Below are positions 1-8,985 of a stretch of DNA of 64,000 nt, in pieces. How positions within the stretch are numbered: position 1 is the stretch's first letter; each line of letters opens with the position of its first letter. A program made the position numbers and the translations under genes. This DNA comes from Nonomuraea sediminis (GTDB taxonomy: Bacteria; Actinomycetota; Actinomycetes; Streptosporangiales; Streptosporangiaceae): positions 1-64,000 of the forward strand of contig NZ_JAHDTI010000029.1 of NCBI RefSeq assembly GCF_018531495.1, in the 5' to 3' direction. The notes beneath the pieces are model-generated. The model was not told where the DNA came from. It saw only the letters and a program-made list of their open reading frames with translations, and searched no databases.

Positions 1-278
1 CCGCGCTTACGCCACGTCGGCTTGCGGTGGGTCTTGCCGAAGAAGTTCGCCATGGCCTGCGCGAAGTCCTTCAGGGCTTGCTGTTGGACGGTGATCGACC
101 CGGCTCGCAGCCATTCGTTGTCTGCTCGCGCTTCGGTCAACTGGCGGCACTGCTCCGCGAACCCGGGCGCGGACTTCAGGCCTGGACGCCAGTGGGCGTG
201 CTGCTCGACCGCGAGGTTCCAGACAAAACGCGCATGCCCGCAATGCTCCAGCAGCACCCGCTCCTGGACAGGCGAGAC
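1..278 (-). pseudogene. tnpB: TnpB (IS200/IS605 OrfB) fragment, start missing
   Basis: Reading the minus strand from about 278 leftwards gives a continuous frame typical of the N-terminal part of IS605-family TnpB (RNA-guided nuclease/OrfB): LLEHCGHARFVWNLAVEQ, then AEQCRQLTEAR, then GSITVQQQALKDFAQAMA and FFGKTHRKPTWRKRG. The frame runs off the left edge, so the catalytic RuvC part would lie outside the window. On its 5' side it stops matching at about 270-280, where LysR coding sequence begins on the other strand; no start codon lies in frame there, so the first dozen or so residues are gone. It is a broken mobile-element gene whose head is fused to the head of the neighbouring LysR gene. 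Identification is firm; the exact junction is good to about 10 bp. Confidence 0.85.
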
Positions 279-1125
279 GCTGGCCGAGGAGCTGCACTTC
301 GGCCGGGCCGCGGAGCGGATGTACCTGTCCCAGTCGCGGGTGAGCCAGACCATCCGCGCCATGGAGACGCGCGTGGGCGGGCGGCTGTTCGAACGCACCT
401 CCCGTCGCGTGCGGCTGACCCCGCTGGGTGAGCGGCTGCGCGACGGGCTGCGCCCCGGGTTCGACCAGATCCACCTGGCGCTGGCCGAGGCCAGGGAGAT
501 CGCCTCGGGGATCACCGGCGAGCTGCGGGTCAGCCTGCTCAACTTCGCCGCCGGCGGCCCGTCGTTCTCGCAGGTCGTCCGGGCCTTCACCACGGCTCAC
601 CCGGGGTGCGAGGTCGTGGTGTACGAGGCGTTCCCCGGCGAGGCGCTGCCCCGGCTGCGCCGCGGCGAGCTGGACGCCGTCGCCCACTGGCTGCCGATCC
701 GGCAGCCCGACCTGGTCGTCGGCCCCGTCCTCATGCGCGAGGAGCGCGCGCTGGCGGTGCGGGACGGCCACCCGCTGGCCGAGCGCGGCTACGCCACCCT
801 CGAGGACCTCGGCGGCGAGCACGTGATCGACGCCACCGGCATGCTGCCGCCCGAGACGCTGGAGGTCGTCTACCCGCTCCCGGCCAGGCGCCGCGGCGCG
901 GAGGGGCGGATGATCGAGGTGCTGTCGCTGGTGGCGCGCGGCGAGATCGTCCACCCGACGGTGGCCTCGCTGGCCGACTACTACACTCATCCCGGCGTCC
1001 GCGTGATCCCGCTGCGTGGGCTGCCGCCGTTGGAGAGCGCGCTGATCTGGTCCGCCGAGCGCGAAACCGCCGCGGTCCGCGCGTTCGCCTCCATGGTCTG
1101 GCCGGACACCGGCTCGCCCAGCTGA
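271..1125 (+). pseudogene. LysR-family transcriptional regulator, 5'-truncated
   Basis: From about 280 the frame encodes a LysR winged helix (AEELHFGRAAERMYLSQSRV, then LFERTSRRVRLTPLGE) followed by a substrate-binding domain ending at 1125. The usual first 12-15 residues (Met plus the start of helix 1) are absent: upstream, the open frame continues through antisense TnpB sequence with no LysR similarity. A protein could in theory start at 22 with 80 foreign residues, but loss of the native start and promoter makes this a probable pseudogene. It converges on and overlaps the amidohydrolase by 139 bp. The regulator's target is unknown. Confidence 0.75.
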
Positions 1126-2282
1126 AGCACCAGCCAGATCCGCGCGCGATCGCGCAGAACGCCCGGGTCGGCCAGCGGGTCGCCGTCCACCACGACCAGG
1201 TCCGCGAGCTTCCCGGGTTCGACGGTGCCGAGCCGGTCGTCCAGCCCGAGCGCGCGTGCCGCGGTCGCCGTCGCCGCGACCAGGGTCTCGGCGGGGCTCA
1301 TCCCGTGACGGACCATGCGCACGATCTCCGTCGCCGCGTCGGAGAACGGCTGCCAGTCGTGGCCCAGGGCGATCGGGACGCCCGCCGTACGGGCCGCTTC
1401 GAGCGTACGGCAGGCCTCGTCGAGATTCCGTCTGGCCAGGTCGGCCAGCCGCGGCGTCCACCCGGGCTCCTCGGCGACGCCGTAGTAGCACGACAGGGTG
1501 GGCACCAGGACCTGGCCTGCGGCGGCCATCAGGTCCAGCAGCTCGGGGCGCTGGTGCAGGTACATCCCGTGCTCGATGGTGTCCGCGCCGAGCCTGACGG
1601 CCAGCTCCGTGCCCGCGAGCCCCTCCGCGTGCGCGGCCACCCGGTAGCCGAGGCGGTGCGCCTCGTCGACCACCGCGGCCACCTCCGCCTCGGTCAGCTG
1701 CGCGGGTAGCGGGTCCTCCAGCTCGACCGAGCGCGCCCCGGTGGTCATCACCTTGACGAAGTCAGCGCCGCGCCGCAGCTGCTCGCGCACCGCCTTGCGC
1801 ACCTCGTCGGGGCCGTCGGCCTCGCGGTACATCCCGTCGAAGAACCGGCCGCCGGGCGCGGTCGCCGACACGATCCGGCCGCACGTCAGCAGCCGCGGCC
1901 CGCGGAAGGCCCCGTACCGCATCGCCTGCCGCGCCGCCACCACCGCGTCGCCGTACGACCCGACGTCGCGCAGCGTGGTGAACCCCATCCGCAGCGTCTC
2001 CCGCAGCCGCGCGCCCAGGAAGTGCGCGCTCGTCTCCGGCCACAGCGGCTCCGCCCCCTCCTCCGGCCGCGGCGGCTTCACGAACACGTGCGCGTGCGCG
2101 TCGATCATCCCCGGCATGACGGTACGGCCGGCCACGTCGATCACGTCCGCCCCGGGTGGCACCGCATCCGCGGCACGCCCCATCCGGGTGATCACCCCGT
2201 CCTCGATCAGGATCCCCGCACCCGCGCGGACCGGCCCGCCGGTGCCATCGAACAGCCGGGCATTCGTCAGCCAAAGGTTCAT
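987..2282 (-). CDS. amidohydrolase family metal-dependent hydrolase
   Basis: About 430 residues of the imidazolonepropionase-like amidohydrolase superfamily. The metal HxH motif is in MIDAHAHVF (H63, H65), followed by a FVKVM segment containing the lysine that is typically carboxylated, AAHAEG, IEHGMYL and GHDWQP metal/substrate motifs, and the C-terminal LGTVEPGKLADLVVVDGDPL that closes the composite beta-sandwich. Such enzymes cleave cyclic amides or prolyl dipeptides; the substrate cannot be read here. ATGs at 2333, 2291 and 2282 are possible starts; 2282 is chosen because MNLWLTNARLFDG is where family similarity begins and GAGGGG sits just ahead. Its last 45 residues overlap the LysR 3' end on the opposite strand. 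Confidence 0.8.
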   Translation of the reverse strand: MNLWLTNARLFDGTGGPVRAGAGILIEDGVITRMGRAADAVPPGADVIDVAGRTVMPGMIDAHAHVFVKPPRPEEGAEPLWPETSAHFLGARLRETLRMGFTTLRDVGSYGDAVVAARQAMRYGAFRGPRLLTCGRIVSATAPGGRFFDGMYREADGPDEVRKAVREQLRRGADFVKVMTTGARSVELEDPLPAQLTEAEVAAVVDEAHRLGYRVAAHAEGLAGTELAVRLGADTIEHGMYLHQRPELLDLMAAAGQVLVPTLSCYYGVAEEPGWTPRLADLARRNLDEACRTLEAARTAGVPIALGHDWQPFSDAATEIVRMVRHGMSPAETLVAATATAARALGLDDRLGTVEPGKLADLVVVDGDPLADPGVLRDRARIWLVLQLGEPVSGQTMEANARTAAVSRSADQISALSNGGSPRSGITRTPG

Positions 2283-2448
2283 GCCCCTCATCGTCGGCGG
2301 CCGGGCCGGCCGGAACAACGGCGCTCTGCTCACGGCATCGATGCGTGAGGCTCATCGCTGGCATGACGAGAACGTCGTTGCTGCCGCTGTGTGACCCCGA
2401 TCACGATGGCCCCTGACAGGCAACTTCCTGGACAAAGGAGCTCCAACG

Positions 2449-2877
2449 ATGAGAGTCAACTACTGGGCCGTGGGGGCGGCGGCGGTGACGACGCTCGTGG
2501 CCAGCGCCGTGTACTACATCGTCTTCGGCGGGGTGTGGGCCTCGCTCCGCGGTGTTGCCCCCGCGCCGCCGCACGCCTGGGAACTCGTCGCCCAGCTCGG
2601 CAGGAACGTCCTGGAGATCGTCATCCTGGCGGTGCTGCTCAACCGGCTCCAGGCCGGCACGCGCAGGCAGGCCTTCGGGTACGCGCTACTGATCTGGCTC
2701 GGCTTCCAGGCGATGATGATCGCCGGCTCGGTGCTCCACGAGGGCTACCCGATCGGCCTCTACCTCCTGCACGTCGGCGACGCCCTCATGACCACCCTGC
2801 TGGCCACCTTCATCCTCACCCTCCGCTTCCGCCGCGCCGGAGCCGCCCCAGGCCGCGCGGCTGTCATTGACGGTTGA
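2449..2877 (+). CDS. DUF1761-type membrane protein
   Basis: A 142-residue protein with four hydrophobic segments (about 7-27, 47-65, 75-95, 105-127), matching the size and layout of DUF1761 membrane proteins (N-terminal NYWAVGAAAVTTL and a VWASL loop). An AAAGGAG Shine-Dalgarno precedes the ATG by 8 bp. No biochemical role is established for the family. The next gene, 33 bp downstream, has its own promoter. Confidence 0.65.
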   Translation: MRVNYWAVGAAAVTTLVASAVYYIVFGGVWASLRGVAPAPPHAWELVAQLGRNVLEIVILAVLLNRLQAGTRRQAFGYALLIWLGFQAMMIAGSVLHEGYPIGLYLLHVGDALMTTLLATFILTLRFRRAGAAPGRAAVIDG

Positions 2878-2918
2878 CAGCAATTTATCCACGCGAATAA
2901 ATTTATTCGCATGGATAA
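2874..2918 (+). promoter_or_regulatory. promoter with 34-bp near-perfect palindromic operator over the start codon
   Basis: A consensus -35 (TTGACA, 2874-2879) is followed after 18 bp by TAAATT (2898-2903). Positions 2885-2918 form an inverted repeat in which 16 of 17 base pairs match; the core GCGAATAAATTTATTCGC (2893-2910) is perfect. The expected transcription start is about 2910-2911, exactly the ATG of the next gene, so the mRNA would be leaderless and the operator would cover both the -10 element and the start codon. The TetR gene translated in the same operon is the obvious candidate ligand (inference). Confidence 0.75.
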
Positions 2919-3285
2919 CAAACTGCGGAACCTGTTCGTCGCGATGCTCGTCGTCTCGGTGGCGGCCCTCGGTGTCGCCGCGGTGCTCGGCGCGGAATGG
3001 CCCGTCTGGGTGCGCGGGGGAGCGGTGGCCGCCGCCTCGGCCTGGCTGATCTCGCTGACCGGTCAGGCCAGGCGCGGCAGCAGGTCGGCCTACCTGCGGA
3101 TCCGGTGGATATCGATGATCGCGCCGCTGGGCATCGTGCTGATCATCGTCGCGCCCGACAGCGGGTTCCCCGTCTGGATGAAGGCCGAGCAGGGCGTGGT
3201 GGGCCTGCTGCTGATCGCCGTCGCCGTCCTGGTCAACCGCCCCGCCGTACGGCAGGCCTATGCCAGGCGTGGCAAGCTGGGGTGA
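2911..3285 (+). CDS. small hydrophobic membrane protein
   Basis: 124 residues with four predicted membrane segments (about 7-28, 35-50, 66-83, 92-108) and a basic C-terminus; I do not recognise the family. No Shine-Dalgarno precedes the ATG, consistent with leaderless translation from the overlapping promoter. Its stop overlaps the start of the TetR gene (TGATG), so the two are translationally coupled; the membrane protein is probably what the regulator controls. Confidence 0.7.
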   Translation: MDNKLRNLFVAMLVVSVAALGVAAVLGAEWPVWVRGGAVAAASAWLISLTGQARRGSRSAYLRIRWISMIAPLGIVLIIVAPDSGFPVWMKAEQGVVGLLLIAVAVLVNRPAVRQAYARRGKLG

Positions 3286-3866
3286 TGCGCGCGGCGACCA
3301 GGGAGGCGGCCACTCAGGCCCGCAAGGCCCAGATCATGGAGGCGACCATCGCCGTCCTGGCCGAGCGCGGCTACGCCGCGACCACGTTCGAGGCGATCTG
3401 CGAGCAGGCGGGGCTGAGCAGCAAGCGGCTCATCTCCTACCACTTCTCCAGCAAGGACGAGCTGATGGCGGCCATCTCCGGCCAGGTGGTCGCGGACGCG
3501 GCGGCGTTCATGCGGCCCGCGCTCGACGCCGCGGAAGGCGCCCGCGAGCAGCTGGTGGCCTTCATCCGTTCGAACGTGGCCTTCCTGGCCGCCTATCCCG
3601 GCCATGTGCGGGCGCTCCAGCAGATCGTCCTCAACGGTGTCCCCGGATGGGACTCCGAGAGCGACGCGGCCGCGGACAGGCTGGCCGCGATGTTCGACCA
3701 CGGCCAGCGCAGCGGGGCGTTCCGGCGCTTCGACAGCCGGCTGATGGCCATGACCCTGCGGGCCGCCATCGACGCGGCGGCATCCCGGCTGCTCGACGAG
3801 CCGGACCCGGAGGCCTGCGCGGACGAGCTGGTCGAGACGTTCGACAGGGCGACCAGGCCCGACTAG
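3285..3866 (+). CDS. TetR/AcrR-family regulator
   Basis: 193 residues. The N-terminal helix-turn-helix is clear: RKAQIMEATIAVLAERGY, TTFEAICEQAGLSSKRLISY, HFSSKDELMAAI; the remainder is an all-helical ligand domain. ATG at 3285 overlaps the stop of the preceding membrane protein. The 34-bp palindrome at 2885-2918 upstream of the pair is the likely autoregulatory operator. Its stop overlaps the stop of convergent trmO by 3-4 bp. Confidence 0.85.
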   Translation: MRAATREAATQARKAQIMEATIAVLAERGYAATTFEAICEQAGLSSKRLISYHFSSKDELMAAISGQVVADAAAFMRPALDAAEGAREQLVAFIRSNVAFLAAYPGHVRALQQIVLNGVPGWDSESDAAADRLAAMFDHGQRSGAFRRFDSRLMAMTLRAAIDAAASRLLDEPDPEACADELVETFDRATRPD

Positions 3867-4255
3867 CCGATCACCGGCTTGAGGTCGACGATGGGGGTGC
3901 CGTCCAGTGCCTCCAGGTCGTTGACCAGGAGGGTCGTGCCCGAGACCGCCAGCACCGTGACCGGGTGGAGGCCGATCGGGTTCGGGCGGTGGGGAGAGCG
4001 GGTGCTGAAGACGCCAGTGAGCGGCTTGGCGGCGTCGCCGCGCGGGCGAACGGCGAGCACGCTCCTGTCGGCGCGGTCCAGCCAGGTCAGCACGATCAGG
4101 CGGTCGCCGGGGCGGATGTCCTTCAGACCCTCGCGCACGGACTCCTCGAACTCCAGCCTGGCCTCGGGACCGCCTTCCGTGCCCTGCTTGGGGGCCGCGG
4201 ACGCGTCCGTGAGCGGGGAACGGACCACCCCGATCGGGGTCAGTTCGAAGTCCAT
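3863..4255 (-). CDS. trmO: TrmO-type tRNA (t6A37) N6-methyltransferase
   Basis: A 130-residue single-domain TsaA/YaeB protein. Family hallmarks are the start FELTPIGVVRSP, the GDRLIVLTWLDRADR strand and the signature FSTRSPHRPNPIGLHPV, which contributes to the SAM and tRNA site. In E. coli the homologue methylates N6-threonylcarbamoyladenosine at position 37 of ACY-decoding tRNA-Thr. It lacks the C-terminal domain of enterobacterial TrmO, as is usual for short bacterial versions. It stands alone on its strand. Confidence 0.8.
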   Translation of the reverse strand: MDFELTPIGVVRSPLTDASAAPKQGTEGGPEARLEFEESVREGLKDIRPGDRLIVLTWLDRADRSVLAVRPRGDAAKPLTGVFSTRSPHRPNPIGLHPVTVLAVSGTTLLVNDLEALDGTPIVDLKPVIG

Positions 4256-4297
4256 GAAAGCGATCTTTCTCCCACAAGAACGGGCTTGGCAAGTTCA

Positions 4298-4315
4298 GGT
4301 AGTGCTGGCACTACC
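4298..4315. promoter_or_regulatory. interrupted palindrome between trmO and a membrane gene
   Basis: GGTAGTGC-TG-GCACTACC has perfect 8-bp arms with a 2-bp centre, too tight for an RNA hairpin loop but typical of a dimeric-repressor site. It sits in the 119-bp divergent intergenic space, 43 bp from the trmO start and 60 bp from the + gene. No regulator gene is adjacent. Confidence 0.45.
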
Positions 4316-4374
4316 CATGAACCCTCGTCCTGGCGCCAATGTGGCGGGGACGCCGCGACGGTTGGATTTCCCGC

Positions 4375-5067
4375 ATGAACACAACTTCTGTGCCGGGGCG
4401 CTGGGTCGAGGGTGTGGGGCTGCTGCTCGGACCGCTCTTCCTGCTGGCCGGCGTGCTGACCCGGGTCGACGTGGGTGGGGACTTCTTCCCCTATCAGCTG
4501 GCCGCCTACGCCAGGGAACCTGAGCGGATGGTGGTGTCCTACAGCCTGTTCGCGGTGGGCGTGGTGCTGCTGTGGCCCGCGGCCACCGCGGTGGCCAGGC
4601 TGTGCGGGCCGGGATGGGGGAGGTGGGGGCTGACGCTGGTGGTGCTCGGGCTGTTCGGCCGGGCGTTCCACCTCGGGGTGAGCCATCTGGCCTTCCACCT
4701 GGTGGACGTGCTCGGGCTCGCCCAGGCCACGAAGGTCGTGGAGTCGACCTACGGCGCCTTCCACGTCTTCAAGGCGGTCAACGTCGCGATCATGGGCGGG
4801 TGGCTGGTGCTGGCGATCGGCGCGTTCAGGGCCAAGGCGCTGCCCGTCTGGCGGTGCGCGGCACTGGCGCTGGGGCTCGGGCTGCCGCTCGGCGTGCTGA
4901 AGGGCAGCAGCGACCCGATCTCGTTCGTGGCCGTCGCCGGCCTGATCGTGGCCATGGCACCGCTCGGGATCAGGGTGCTGCGGGAAGGGCCCGCACCGCG
5001 CTGGTGGGCCGTCGGCCTGGTGGTCGCCTTCATCCCCGCGGCGTTCTGGCTCGGCCTGCAAGGCTGA
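4375..5067 (+). CDS. integral membrane protein, unknown function
   Basis: 230 residues with about seven hydrophobic segments spaced through the protein, and a WVEGVGLLLGPLFLLAGV N-terminus. No catalytic motif is visible and I do not recognise the family. The ATG at 4375 is preferred over the upstream ATG at 4339 because the hydrophobic N-terminus and family-like start begin there. It converges on the TPR gene with 12 bp between stops. Confidence 0.6.
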   Translation: MNTTSVPGRWVEGVGLLLGPLFLLAGVLTRVDVGGDFFPYQLAAYAREPERMVVSYSLFAVGVVLLWPAATAVARLCGPGWGRWGLTLVVLGLFGRAFHLGVSHLAFHLVDVLGLAQATKVVESTYGAFHVFKAVNVAIMGGWLVLAIGAFRAKALPVWRCAALALGLGLPLGVLKGSSDPISFVAVAGLIVAMAPLGIRVLREGPAPRWWAVGLVVAFIPAAFWLGLQG

Positions 5068-5079
5068 GCCGCGGCCGGT

Positions 5080-5697
5080 TCATCCCTGGAGGTGAGATCG
5101 GGCCTCCTCGATCTGGCGGGTGATGGCGTCGGCGCCCGAGGTCGAGGCCAGGTCCGTCGCCTCGTCGAGGATCTTGGCGGGGTCTCCACCTTCGGCGGCG
5201 GTGATGTAGGCGAGACCGACCAGGTTCGCGGCGACTCCTGGGAGGAAGCCCAGCGAGCGGCGCAGCCGTACCGACTCCTCGAGCAGTTCGCGGGCCTGCG
5301 GCAGGTTGCCCGCGTGGTGCTCGGCGATGCCGAGGTGGCGCAGCGCGTAGGAGGCGGTGAGCTCGTCGCCCGCCCGGCGGGCCAGCTCCAGCGACCGTGT
5401 CAGCTCCTCCGAGCCGGTCTCCCCGCGGACGACCTGCTGGAAGCAGCCGATCCAGAACCGGGCCTCGCCCTGGCCGCGCACGTGGCCGAGCCGCCGGTAG
5501 AGCTCAAGGGCCCGCTCGAACAGCGGCAGTTCGTCCGGGCTCTCGCCCTCCCCGGCGACGAAGCGGGCGTGCGCCACCCGCCCCCGCTTCATGCACAGGT
5601 CGGCTTCCATCGCGTCGAGCCGCCGGTCGGCCTCGTCAAGAGCCGCGGCGTCGCCGCCGAAGACGGCCCGCTCGTACAGGTGCTCCATGCCCGACAC
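5080..5697 (-). CDS. TPR-repeat protein
   Basis: 205 residues containing tandem helix pairs of the tetratricopeptide type (about 55-90, 95-130, 130-165), with typical ALELYRRLG, ARFWIGCF, LARRAGDELTASYALRHLGI and ARELLEESVRLRRSLG spacing. It is probably a protein-interaction scaffold; the partner is unknown. It starts 1 bp after the stop of the HxlR regulator, so it is the second gene of a two-gene operon. Confidence 0.7.
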   Translation of the reverse strand: MSGMEHLYERAVFGGDAAALDEADRRLDAMEADLCMKRGRVAHARFVAGEGESPDELPLFERALELYRRLGHVRGQGEARFWIGCFQQVVRGETGSEELTRSLELARRAGDELTASYALRHLGIAEHHAGNLPQARELLEESVRLRRSLGFLPGVAANLVGLAYITAAEGGDPAKILDEATDLASTSGADAITRQIEEARSHLQG

Positions 5698-5698
5698 C

Positions 5699-6049
5699 CT
5701 AGCCAGCCGCGGCGTCGTAGGCCTCGCGGGCGGCCGCGACCTCGGCCAGGTGCTCCTCCGACCAGCCGTGCAGGGTGCGGAAGACGGGCACGAGGGTCCT
5801 GCTCAGGTCGCTGATCTCGTACTCCACCCGGGGCGGGATCTCGGCGTGGTAGGTGCGGACGACCAGCCCGTCGCGCTCCAGTTGCCGCAGCCGCTGCGTG
5901 AGCACCTTGGGCGTGATCGACGGCAGCAGCCGGTGCAACTCGTTGAAGCGCAACCGCCCGTGGTGCTCAAGCACCCAGATGATCGGCGTGGTCCACCGGC
6001 TGAACAGCAGGTCGACCACCGGGCTGATGGGGCAGGCGTCCTCGGTCAC
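5699..6049 (-). CDS. HxlR-family transcriptional regulator
   Basis: 116-residue MarR-fold winged-helix protein. Diagnostic sequence is CPISPVVDLLFSRWTTPIIW, LRFNELHRLLPSITPKVLT, then RLRQLERDGLVVR and PPRVEYEISDLSRTLVPV, the canonical HxlR order. These regulators often sense electrophiles or oxidants through the N-terminal cysteine (C6 here). It is divergent from the luciferase-like gene; the 60-bp space holds an AGGTA-N7-TACCT dyad (6074-6090) that could be its operator. Confidence 0.85.
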   Translation of the reverse strand: MTEDACPISPVVDLLFSRWTTPIIWVLEHHGRLRFNELHRLLPSITPKVLTQRLRQLERDGLVVRTYHAEIPPRVEYEISDLSRTLVPVFRTLHGWSEEHLAEVAAAREAYDAAAG

Positions 6050-6109
6050 GCGAACTCCTAGGCACTATCCTCTAGGTAACTACTATACCTGGGAAAGTAC
6101 CGTGGAGGC

Positions 6110-6546
6110 ATGGAGCTTCCCGAGCGCACAGGGGACAGGCCCGAGACGGGCCCCGAAGTGCCCCACATCCAGTTCACCCAGACCAGCCCGCCCGAGATCC
6201 GCGAGAGCGTCAGGCAGTGGCTGTCCGCGCTGCCCGGCACCGTCACGGGCCGCAGCGAGATCTCCGTGCCGACCAGCTACGCGGTGTTCACGCCCGCGGC
6301 GGCCCGGGACGCCGTCCTGATGCCGCCGCGCCAGAGCGCCGAGTTCGTCCACGTGCACGCCGACGGCAGCCTCCACCTCAGCCTGGATCCGGCCGACCAC
6401 GCGGCGTTCCTGGCCTCGGGGTGGGGCGAGAAGCACCCGCTGTACGACCGGGGCGTCAACGTGGTGATGTTCTACGCCCCGCGCGACGAGGCAGAGGTGG
6501 AGGTGGCCAAGACCGTGGTGGCGGCCTCCTACGCGTACGCGACGGG

Positions 6547-6565
<19 letters not shown>
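6110..6565 (+). CDS. luciferase-like (DUF5519) family protein
   Basis: 151 residues resembling the short actinobacterial proteins often labelled luciferase family or DUF5519: PHIQFTQTSPPEIRE at the start, a SAEFVHVHADGSLHLSLDP strand and C-terminal VVMFYAPRDEAEVEVAKTVV. The biochemical role is unknown and the luciferase label does not imply light production. GGAGG lies only 1 bp ahead of the ATG, an unusually short spacing, so the start may be read differently. It overlaps the 3' end of lpdA by 19 bp. Confidence 0.55.
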
Positions 6566-7926
<1,361 letters not shown>

Positions 7927-7945
7927 ACCCCGGAGATTACTGGGG

Positions 7946-8308
7946 TCAGACCTCTACCTTGTACGGCAGGCTCAGCTCCTCCGCGGGCACGCCGCGGATC
8001 CCCCAGTTCACCATGGGCATCTCGATGACGGTGATCTCGACGTCGTCGAACACCTCGGAGATCGCCCGCACCAGAGCGCGCTTGGCCTCGTCGCTGCGCC
8101 CGGTGAAGCAGACCACCTCGACGATCAGGTAGCGCTCGGAGCGCTGCGGGCAGACGAAGTCGTCGGGATCCATCAGGAAGAAGCGGTGGAAGCGCTTGTC
8201 CTCGGGGATGCCCCACGCGCTGACCAGGCACGCCTGCAGCGCGTCCGAGATCTCCCGCTGCCGTCCCGCCCACACCTCACGCCGGCCGTACACCTTCACC
8301 TGTGCCAT
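7946..8308 (-). CDS. tautomerase-superfamily protein lacking Pro-1
   Basis: 120 residues resembling the Tautomerase_2 group: MAQVKVYGRREV start, RFHRFFLMDPDDFVCP in the middle and VEITVIEMPMVNWGIRG near the end. Classical tautomerases use the N-terminal proline as catalytic base; here residue 2 is Ala, so the usual chemistry is not expected. I recall a subgroup beginning MAQVKIYG, so this is probably a family trait, not a local mutation. The ATG at 8308 is only 19 bp from the response-regulator start on the other strand. Confidence 0.65.
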   Translation of the reverse strand: MAQVKVYGRREVWAGRQREISDALQACLVSAWGIPEDKRFHRFFLMDPDDFVCPQRSERYLIVEVVCFTGRSDEAKRALVRAISEVFDDVEITVIEMPMVNWGIRGVPAEELSLPYKVEV

Positions 8309-8327
8309 GTCGGCCAATATAGAGGGC

Positions 8328-8978
8328 GTGATCCGACTGCTGCTGGCTGACGACGAAGCCATGATCCGCGCCGGCGTCCGGGCGATCCTGGCCGCCGACC
8401 CCGAGCTGGACGTGGTGGCCGAGGCGGCCGACGGCCGGCAGGCCGTGGATCTCACCCTGAGCCACCACCCGGACGTCGTCCTGCTCGACATCCGCATGCC
8501 CAAGCTGGACGGCCTGTCCGCGGCGGCGGAGCTGAAGCGGGTGGCCCCGCGCACCGCCGTGGTGATGTTGACCACGTTCGGCGAGGACGACTACATCGCC
8601 AAGGCGCTCGACGTGGGCGCGAGCGGCTTCCTGCTGAAGTCGGGCGACCCGCGCGAGCTGCTGGCCGGCATCCACGCCGTGGCCGACGGCGCCGCCTACC
8701 TGTCGCCGAAGGTCGCCCAGCGGGTCATCAGCCAGCTGGCCGGTGGCCGGATGGCCCGCGGCGCCCAGGCCCGCGACCGCATCGAAGGCCTCACCGAGCG
8801 GGAACGGGAGGTGCTCGCCCTGCTCGGCGCCGGGATGTCCAACGCCGAGATCGCCCGCGAGCTGCACATCGTGGAGGGCACGGTCAAGGCCTACGTGAGC
8901 GCCATCCTCACGCGGCTCGACGTGCGCAACCGGGTGCAAGCCGCGATCGTCGCCCATGAGGCGGGATTGGTAACCTGA
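8328..8978 (+). CDS. NarL/LuxR-type response regulator (orphan)
   Basis: 216 residues. Receiver domain with the acidic pocket LLADDE, phospho-acceptor D54 in VLLDIRMP, T in MLTTFG and K in LLKSG; then a C-terminal LuxR helix-turn-helix (LTEREREVLALLGAGMSNAE, IARELHIVEGTVKAYVSAIL). No histidine kinase gene is adjacent, so its input is unknown. GTG 8328 is chosen; TTCACC (8295-8300), 17 bp, TATAGA (8318-8323) would give a nearly leaderless transcript whose -35 lies inside the divergent tautomerase gene. pyrD starts 7 bp downstream, so the two may be cotranscribed. Confidence 0.85.
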   Translation: MIRLLLADDEAMIRAGVRAILAADPELDVVAEAADGRQAVDLTLSHHPDVVLLDIRMPKLDGLSAAAELKRVAPRTAVVMLTTFGEDDYIAKALDVGASGFLLKSGDPRELLAGIHAVADGAAYLSPKVAQRVISQLAGGRMARGAQARDRIEGLTEREREVLALLGAGMSNAEIARELHIVEGTVKAYVSAILTRLDVRNRVQAAIVAHEAGLVT

Positions 8979-8985
8979 ACCCCTG

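Noticed and set aside
7..1491. Long minus-strand frame of 494 codons over the LysR region
   Set aside because: Arg/Gly/Ala-rich translation with no domain pattern; it is the antisense shadow of GC-biased codons in LysR and the amidohydrolase.
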